From Gordonia amarae NBRC 15530 (lineage in GTDB: Bacteria; Actinomycetota; Actinomycetes; Mycobacteriales; Mycobacteriaceae): a stretch of 64,000 bases of DNA. The DNA is taken from positions 31,676 through 95,675 of the forward strand of contig NZ_BAED01000064.1 of NCBI RefSeq assembly GCF_000241345.1. The letters are read 5' to 3'. The notes under the pieces are model-generated. The model saw only the letters and a program-made list of their open reading frames with translations, did no database searches and was not told the DNA's origin. Positions 58,985 to 64,000 of this stretch are shown one piece after another. Both the position numbers and the translations under genes were made by a program. Each line of letters starts with the position of its first letter. Position 1 is the first letter of the stretch.

Positions 58985-60526
58985 ATGCCTGAGATGTCGG
59001 CGATTCATTCCAGCCGTGTCGATGATGTCCTGCGGCGCAGCGCCGCACGATCACCGCACAGCACGGCGCTGACCTTCGAGCCACGGTCGTGGACCTATCG
59101 GGAACTGGACGACGCCGTGACCCGGGCGGCCGCCGAACTGCTGGCCTTTGACCTCGACAGCCAGGCTCGGGTGGCCACCTACGGGTCGAACTCGGATGCC
59201 TATGTGATCGCCTTCCTGGCGTGCTCGCGCGCCGGTCTGGTGCATGTTCCGATCAACAACGCCCTGACGGGGGATGAGCTGAACTACCTGCTCACCGACT
59301 CGGGGGCGAGCCTGGTCCTGGCCGATCCCGGTCTCGCACCCCAGGTGGCGCAGGTCAGCGACGTCCCGATCGTCGCGTTGCGCGACGCCGACGATTCACT
59401 GCTGTCGCGGGTGCGGACGGCCGACGGTCCTGTGCCGGCGATACCCGAACCCGACGTCGACGAGTCCGGTCTCGTCCAGTTGCTCTACACGTCGGGCACC
59501 ACGTCCGCGCCCAAGGGTGCGATGATGTCGCACCGCGCACTTGTGCACGAATACTTCTCGACCATCGTCGCCCTGGATCTCACCGGGAACGATGCACCAC
59601 TGCATGTGATGCCGCTGTACCACTCGGCCGGAATGCACGTGTGGATGATGCCCTACCTGGCGGTGGGTGCCGCCAATCACCTTCTGCCGTCCGCAGATAT
59701 CGCGACGATCCTGGAGCGGATCGAGACCGCGCGGGCCGGTTCGATCTTCTTGGCGCCGACGGTGTGGGTGCCGCTGTCGCAGCACCCCGATTTCGCCGGC
59801 CGCGACCTGTCGAGTTTGCGTAAGGCGGTGTACGGGGCGTCGATCATGCCGGTTCCGGTGCTCGAACGTCTCCAAAAAGCGTTGCCGGACTTGGGTTTCT
59901 ACAATGCATTCGGGCAAAGCGAGATCGGGCCGCTGGCAACGGTGCTGCGTCCGGAGGAGCACGCGCAGCGGCCGGCGTCGTGCGGGCGGCCGGTGCTCAA
60001 TGTGGAGATCCGCGTGATCGGCGCGACGGGTGAACCCGTCGAGGCCGGCGGTCAGGGTGAGGTGGTCTACCGATCGCCGCAGTTGTGCGACGGGTATTGG
60101 AACAAGCCGGAGATGACCGCGGAGGCGTTCCGCGACGGCTGGTTCCATTCGGGGGATCTGGTGTCGATAGACGCCGAGGGCTACATCACGGTCGTCGACC
60201 GCATCAAAGATGTGGTCAACACCGGCGGCGTCCTTGTCGCGTCGCGTGAGGTGGAGGATGCCCTGTACACCCATCCGGGTGTCTCCGAGGTCGCGGTGAT
60301 CGGTGTGCCCGACCCGAAATGGATCGAGGCGATCGTCGCGTTCGTGGTGGCCGATTCCGCTGTCACCGAGGACGAGTTGATCGCCCACACCAGGTCCCGG
60401 CTGGCAGCGTTCAAGGTGCCCAAACGGATTGTCTTCATCGATCAGCTGCCCCGCAATGCGAGCGGCAAACTGCTCAAACGGGTGGTCCGGGCCGACTACG
60501 CCGACTCACTCGGCAGGGGAAAGTAG
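58985..60526 (+). CDS. Long-chain acyl-CoA ligase (FadD-like)
   Basis: This ANL-superfamily enzyme of about 513 residues activates a carboxylic acid as its acyl-adenylate and then CoA thioester. P-loop LLYTSGTTSAPKGAM near 164, the A5 motif YNAFGQSEIG near 300, GDLVSIDAEGYITVVDRIKD near 390 and the catalytic Lys in RNASGKLLKR are intact. The start may also be ATG 58973 or 58994; 58985 has GAGAAG at a suitable distance. It is soluble and probably acts on a fatty or aromatic acid. It is orphaned from other lipid genes and lies inside the lipoprotein cassette array. Confidence 0.9.
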   Translation: MPEMSAIHSSRVDDVLRRSAARSPHSTALTFEPRSWTYRELDDAVTRAAAELLAFDLDSQARVATYGSNSDAYVIAFLACSRAGLVHVPINNALTGDELNYLLTDSGASLVLADPGLAPQVAQVSDVPIVALRDADDSLLSRVRTADGPVPAIPEPDVDESGLVQLLYTSGTTSAPKGAMMSHRALVHEYFSTIVALDLTGNDAPLHVMPLYHSAGMHVWMMPYLAVGAANHLLPSADIATILERIETARAGSIFLAPTVWVPLSQHPDFAGRDLSSLRKAVYGASIMPVPVLERLQKALPDLGFYNAFGQSEIGPLATVLRPEEHAQRPASCGRPVLNVEIRVIGATGEPVEAGGQGEVVYRSPQLCDGYWNKPEMTAEAFRDGWFHSGDLVSIDAEGYITVVDRIKDVVNTGGVLVASREVEDALYTHPGVSEVAVIGVPDPKWIEAIVAFVVADSAVTEDELIAHTRSRLAAFKVPKRIVFIDQLPRNASGKLLKRVVRADYADSLGRGK

Positions 60527-60569
60527 AGACCAGGCCTGAGTTACGCGGAAGCGAATTCTCTGCGCCACC

Positions 60570-61235
60570 TCACGGAGCGGGCGGTTCCATTTTGGGGATG
60601 GTACGACGGGTGAAATCTATGGCGTATTTGCAGAGTTCCGTTAACGGGATTAGATCTGCGGTCCGCATTACGATTGTTACGACGGGGGCGTCGCCGGACT
60701 TTACCGTTGTCGAGCAGTCGTAGCGACCAGTCGAGTCGACCATGACGAGTCGCCCGTCGATTCTGATATCCCACGAAGTCTTGTACCAATCACGGTCCGT
60801 GATTCTTTCTTCGAATGTGGGTGCGTTCCCGGTGCCCTGGGACAAACTTGAGTTCCTAAGGCTCGCGTATTGCCATAGGCATCCTCGAACAGTCTGGCGA
60901 TTGGCCAGCGCGATATCCGAGACGCTGTGCGGATCGAGTCCTGTGTCTGCCAGCTCGGCGTCGGTCAAGGCGGTGCACGGTTCATACTTGGTGCCGTCGT
61001 TGTTTCTTGACCACCGGTCCGGGAAAGTTGTCGTAAACGGTAGCCTCTTGCCAGAATCATCATTCTGTCGGACAGCCTCGGATGGCGTCTTTCCCAGTGG
61101 CGATGCCGTGGTCGCGGACCGCGGCTCACCGTCCACGGCGCATCCCGTTGCAGCGAAAGCAGCGATTGCGGCATAGACGATCGTCAAAGTACGGAAAATT
61201 CGATCTGGTCTACGTGCGAAGTCAGAACGGTCCAA
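60570..61235 (-). CDS. DUF3558-type lipoprotein, cassette copy D
   Basis: This 221-residue lipoprotein is read from TTG 61235, which overlaps the end of the small gene (ATTGGACCG...TGA); the same overlap recurs in copies B and C. It has a basic N-terminus, hydrophobic LTIVYAAIAAFAATGC with lipobox Cys, and the DUF3558 region FPDRWSRNNDGTKYEPCTALTDAELADTGLDPHS; RGCLWQY; FTRRTIPKMEPPAP. Intact. The expected site is the plasma membrane's outer face. Start choice is uncertain because no ATG is available. Confidence 0.83.
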   Translation of the reverse strand: MDRSDFARRPDRIFRTLTIVYAAIAAFAATGCAVDGEPRSATTASPLGKTPSEAVRQNDDSGKRLPFTTTFPDRWSRNNDGTKYEPCTALTDAELADTGLDPHSVSDIALANRQTVRGCLWQYASLRNSSLSQGTGNAPTFEERITDRDWYKTSWDIRIDGRLVMVDSTGRYDCSTTVKSGDAPVVTIVMRTADLIPLTELCKYAIDFTRRTIPKMEPPAP

Positions 61236-61575
61236 TGTGAGAGGCCGCCTCGTAGTCGGTGTCGCTGAGGGTCTTGGCCGCAGCAAAACACGCTTCTGCA
61301 AGGTTCCGCGCGGATGTGGATTGCTCCCGGAGATCCCGGGCCCACGTGGTGACTATCCCGCGGAATAGCTCATGAGTGGTCTCGCCTTCTACGCATTTAC
61401 CGTAGTGATTGGTCCTGCAGATCTGCTCGGCATTCTGTGCCAGAATCTGAAGATCCTCCGCCGCCTGCTCGGCCGTCTTGCCCCGTGCCTTCCACCACTC
61501 CGGATCGGATTCCACCTCCCCGGATATGTCGAACGCGTACTTCGTGCCCTGCGGCTGATCGTCGTCGCCTGCCAC
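61222..61575 (-). CDS. Small helical partner protein of DUF3558 lipoprotein, copy D
   Basis: This 117-residue protein starts at GTG 61575. It is nearly collinear with copy B: AGDDDQPQGTKYAFD, ESDPEWWKARGKTAEQAAEDL, a conserved Cys in GKCVEGETTHELF and the C-terminal helix LAEACFAAAKTLSDTDYEAASHIGPF (shown by its ends). AGGGGGG lies immediately before the start. It is coupled to the lipoprotein at 60570. No signal peptide; a role as secreted helical factor or cytosolic partner is open. Confidence 0.82.
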   Translation of the reverse strand: MAGDDDQPQGTKYAFDISGEVESDPEWWKARGKTAEQAAEDLQILAQNAEQICRTNHYGKCVEGETTHELFRGIVTTWARDLREQSTSARNLAEACFAAAKTLSDTDYEAASHIGPF

Positions 61576-61732
61576 TATCCCCCCTGGATCGCAACACGAT
61601 GTGCTCTATGAAAGTCATTGATCGACTACCTGATCGGACAGTCAACACGGCGAAGTCCGTGTTGTCCAGATCTGACGGTCAGGTTGTGGATCGATTGGAG
61701 CACATCGTCGACTCCGATGGCCTGGGCCGGCC
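61576..61732. promoter_or_regulatory. Duplicated cassette promoter, copy D
   Basis: Minus-strand TTGACT at 61640-61645, with 17 bp to ATCAAT, and the shared block GGACAGTCAACACGG place the promoter 65 bp upstream of the small gene. The downstream CTATGAAAGTCATTGAT is also conserved with copy C. Confidence 0.6.
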
Positions 61733-62194
61733 CTACGCCAGTGGCCGCATATGCTGGACGACCTGCTCCCACGTCTCGAACCCGGGTTGCCCGAAATGGA
61801 TGTGTACGCCCTGGAATTCGCTGACGCCGTTCTTGGTGCGGTCGTCGATGATGTAGTCGCCGGCGTTGAGGTGTTTGCGGTGCGAGAGGATGAGCCGCTT
61901 GTAGGCGGGGGTCCCTTCGTCGGCGCCGATGTGGTGGCGCACCCAGTTGAGCTTGTCGGTCCATGCCGACGGGTTGTCCCAGGGTGCCGTCGACAGGATG
62001 TAGGTGTCGAACAGTCCGCTGAGTTCGGCGTAGGAGTCGATCGCGCCGGGGAGCGGATCCATGAGCGCGAAGATGCCGGGCGCATCGTCGTAGTGGCCGT
62101 CGTACTCGGCGAAGTCGGCGGCGGAGAGTCGGTCGATGCCGGACTGGAAGTCGACGAGGGTGTTGTCGAGGTCGACGTACAGGATCTTTTTCAC
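61733..62194 (-). CDS. HAD-type 5'(3')-deoxyribonucleotidase-like phosphatase
   Basis: This 153-residue HAD hydrolase starts at GTG 62194. Motif I is DLDNTLVDF (DxDxT nucleophile), motif II ILSTAPWDN, a conserved Lys lies in YKRLILSHRK and motif III is IIDDRTKNGV. The compact length and the motifs fit the NT5C family, which removes phosphate from deoxynucleotides. It ends near the cassette D promoter. Monocistronic. Confidence 0.87.
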   Translation of the reverse strand: MKKILYVDLDNTLVDFQSGIDRLSAADFAEYDGHYDDAPGIFALMDPLPGAIDSYAELSGLFDTYILSTAPWDNPSAWTDKLNWVRHHIGADEGTPAYKRLILSHRKHLNAGDYIIDDRTKNGVSEFQGVHIHFGQPGFETWEQVVQHMRPLA

Positions 62195-62333
62195 AGGCGC
62201 AGTATGCCCGCGCCGAACGACAATTCGCTGTCGATCGCGGGATGCTGAGCCGGGGACTCCTCTGGTTGGAGGAATCCTTACCGATCGCGCCAATATCTGA
62301 GCAAATACCGTAACTCGAACGTACAATCGACTG

Positions 62334-63966
62334 ATGGCTTGGGGTGAAGCACACAACGACGGCGAATCGGGCACCACCGATATGCTCCCGCGCTGACGCA
62401 CGCGGGTGGCTCGGGAGCTGGCCGGAGACGACGACCTCTCGGCCACCAAACTGGTGGAGGTGCTCGCGCACTGCGCGTCAAAGATTGCTGTGGCTCAGTA
62501 CCGGATGATGCGCGCGGCCAGCATGATTCACGACGAACTCGCCGAAGACCATGCCTACGAGTGCAGTCGGACCGATTCGGGCGAAGGCACACCTGCGCAG
62601 CTGTTGGATTCGGTCGCTGCGGGCAAAGATCCGTACGCCGACTTTGGTCCGGACGGTCTCGAACAAGCGATTGCCGAGGTCGACGCGGTCCTGACCATCA
62701 CATCGTCTCGAGCCAAAGCTCTGATCATCGCTGGCGACGCCGCCCGCTACCGCCTGGTGTTCACGTCCTACACCTTGGCCGAAGGCCGCATCGATCTCGA
62801 CCGGTTCCTGTCCGCGGTAGCGCGCACCGACCTGTGCTCACCGGAGGCGATCGAGGACATCGACGCACATCTGGCGATGGCGATTCAAGAGAATCCGCCG
62901 ATGCCCACCCGCAGCTTCAACACTGGTCGATTCGTTGATCGCGCGGTGGGATCCGGAAGCTACCCGCAGGCAAACCGAACGTAACAAGGCCGGCCGCAAG
63001 GTGACCATCACCCCGGACCGTTTCGCCCGTGGCAATTCCCGGATCGGCGCGTCGCTGCCCGCGGCGGACGGCGCGCCGTCGACGCGAAGTTGAACACGAT
63101 GGCAGGGTCGGTGCATTCGGGCGATCCCCGCACCAAACAGCAACGCCGCGCCTACGCACTGGTGGCCTTGGCCAAGGGCCGGACCGTTCTGCCGTGCCTG
63201 TGCGCGGCGTGCGTCGCGATGCCCGTCGGCGCCGACGCCTACGACCTCACCGGCACGGATCCCGACGACGACGAGGTGCGGGCGGATCGCGCCGCGGACT
63301 GTCCGCAAAAGGCATTAGGTTGATGGATGCGGTGTGGACGGATGCGGTTCGGGTGCGCGCCCGGTGTTTCACATCGTGGTCAACCTGTCGACCCTGCTGG
63401 GCCTGGACAAGGACCGGGCTTTCTCGACGGCCACGGCATCATCGACGCCGCCACCCTGCGCACGATGGTCACCGAAGCCGAACGCAGCTACCTCAACACC
63501 CACACCAAGCAAGCCGACCGGCAGCCCTCCAGGTACACCCCCAGCAAGAAGCTGATCAACCTGGTCAAAACAGGGGAGTTGTGCTGCACCTTCCCCGGCT
63601 GCAACTCCCCGGTGTGGAAAGCCGGCATCGACCACACCACCCCCTTCGACCACCGCAATCCCACCCGTGGCGGTCAAACAGTCCTCACCAACCTCAAACC
63701 GCTCTGCCGCTTCCACCACCGCATCAAAACGTTCACGAGCTGGCAGGACTACCAGGACGACCTCGGCCACGGCTGGTTCCAATCCCCACTGGCCATGAGT
63801 TCCACGCCGCCTTCTTCACCGGCCGCACCCTGTTCCCCGGCCCCCTCCCACACCGCGACCCCGACCACCCGCCCGAGCCACCCTCGACGCCGACCGCCGG
63901 AAACGGATCGCCAAACTAGCCGATGATCAGCGTCGATGGGACAAAGCCAATCCGCCACCGCTCTGA
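62334..63966 (+). pseudogene. DUF222/HNH endonuclease (13E12-type), multiply frameshifted
   Basis: Segments of a DUF222-HNH protein succeed each other in different frames: MAWGEAHNDG at 62334, then VARELAGDDDLSATKLVEVLAHCASKIAVAQ from 62406, NTMAGSVHSGDPRTKQQRRAYALVALAKGR from 63090, and the HNH part from about 63363 (CTFPGCNSPVWKAGIDHTTPFDHRNPTRGG; LKPLCRFHHRIKTF). A final frame ends KANPPPL-stop at 63966. At least four frame changes are needed. The HNH residues themselves survive. These genes are repeated many times in Gordonia and Mycobacterium genomes and decay often. Confidence 0.85.
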
Positions 63967-64000
63967 CCTGCCTCGGAGTGCCCGCGACCGTACACTCAAC

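Overview
The window is high-GC actinobacterial DNA, most likely from a mycolic-acid-producing member of the Mycobacteriales close to Gordonia. The pointers are an IrtA/IrtB carboxymycobactin-type importer with IdeR-like boxes, a LysX fusion (lysyl-phosphatidylglycerol synthase plus lysyl-tRNA synthetase), DUF3558 lipoproteins, an iolR-iolC-Cgl0159-iolB-iolD-iolE-iolG-iolH order like that of Corynebacterium, and a decayed DUF222/HNH gene of the 13E12 type. The genus is inferred from gene content only. No rRNA, tRNA or CRISPR array was recognised.

Layout. 1-4.4 kb is a tellurite/stress (Ter) type cluster: a VWA protein cut by the left edge, a zinc-ribbon GTPase, two TerD proteins and a TerC/DUF475 membrane protein. 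4.6-8.1 kb encodes a membrane-anchored HNH nuclease with an excalibur domain and a secreted CocE/PepX-type hydrolase. 8.3-10.6 kb has a divergent MFS/MarR pair and a universal stress protein. 10.6-24.1 kb is a myo-inositol catabolic region: core operon iolC to iolH under a divergent GntR regulator, plus satellite dehydrogenase and isomerase genes under a LacI regulator. Four exact matches to the Corynebacterium IolR consensus lie in promoters across this region. 24.1-25.2 kb is a nuclease-like gene bracketed by 44-bp direct repeats. 25.2-29.0 kb is a compact five-gene operon of unknown role: Ycf46-like AAA+ ATPase, DUF1257-like, DUF2997-like, membrane HhH protein and radical-SAM activase. 29-34.5 kb holds a zinc alcohol dehydrogenase, HelR with a rifamycin-associated element (RAE), CinA and a small exported protein.

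34.6-45.1 kb is iron acquisition: irtAB and a FecB/FecC/FecD/ATPase siderophore system, each preceded by an IdeR-like box, with a secreted lipase-like hydrolase translationally coupled to the binding protein. 45.1-48.5 kb is lysX. 48.5-54.6 kb is an AddAB-like helicase/nuclease pair. 54.6-61.7 kb is a visibly less GC-rich, repeat-rich tract. It holds an array of a two-gene cassette (small helical protein plus DUF3558 lipoprotein): two intact or nearly intact copies, one truncated and one decayed. A restriction-fold gene and an acyl-CoA ligase sit within the array. The right end has a HAD nucleotidase and a multiply frameshifted DUF222/HNH pseudogene.

Recurring intergenic elements include an approximately 99-bp palindromic element near 8.2, 15.3 and 33.8 kb with a single arm at 54.8 kb, a 44-bp triple tandem repeat at 54.6 kb, and an approximately 54-bp repeat at 54.9 and 57.0 kb. 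Best candidates for new biology are the AAA+/DUF1257/DUF2997/HhH/radical-SAM operon, the cassette array, and the siderophore-coupled secreted hydrolase. The HelR/RAE pair is a known theme found here from sequence.
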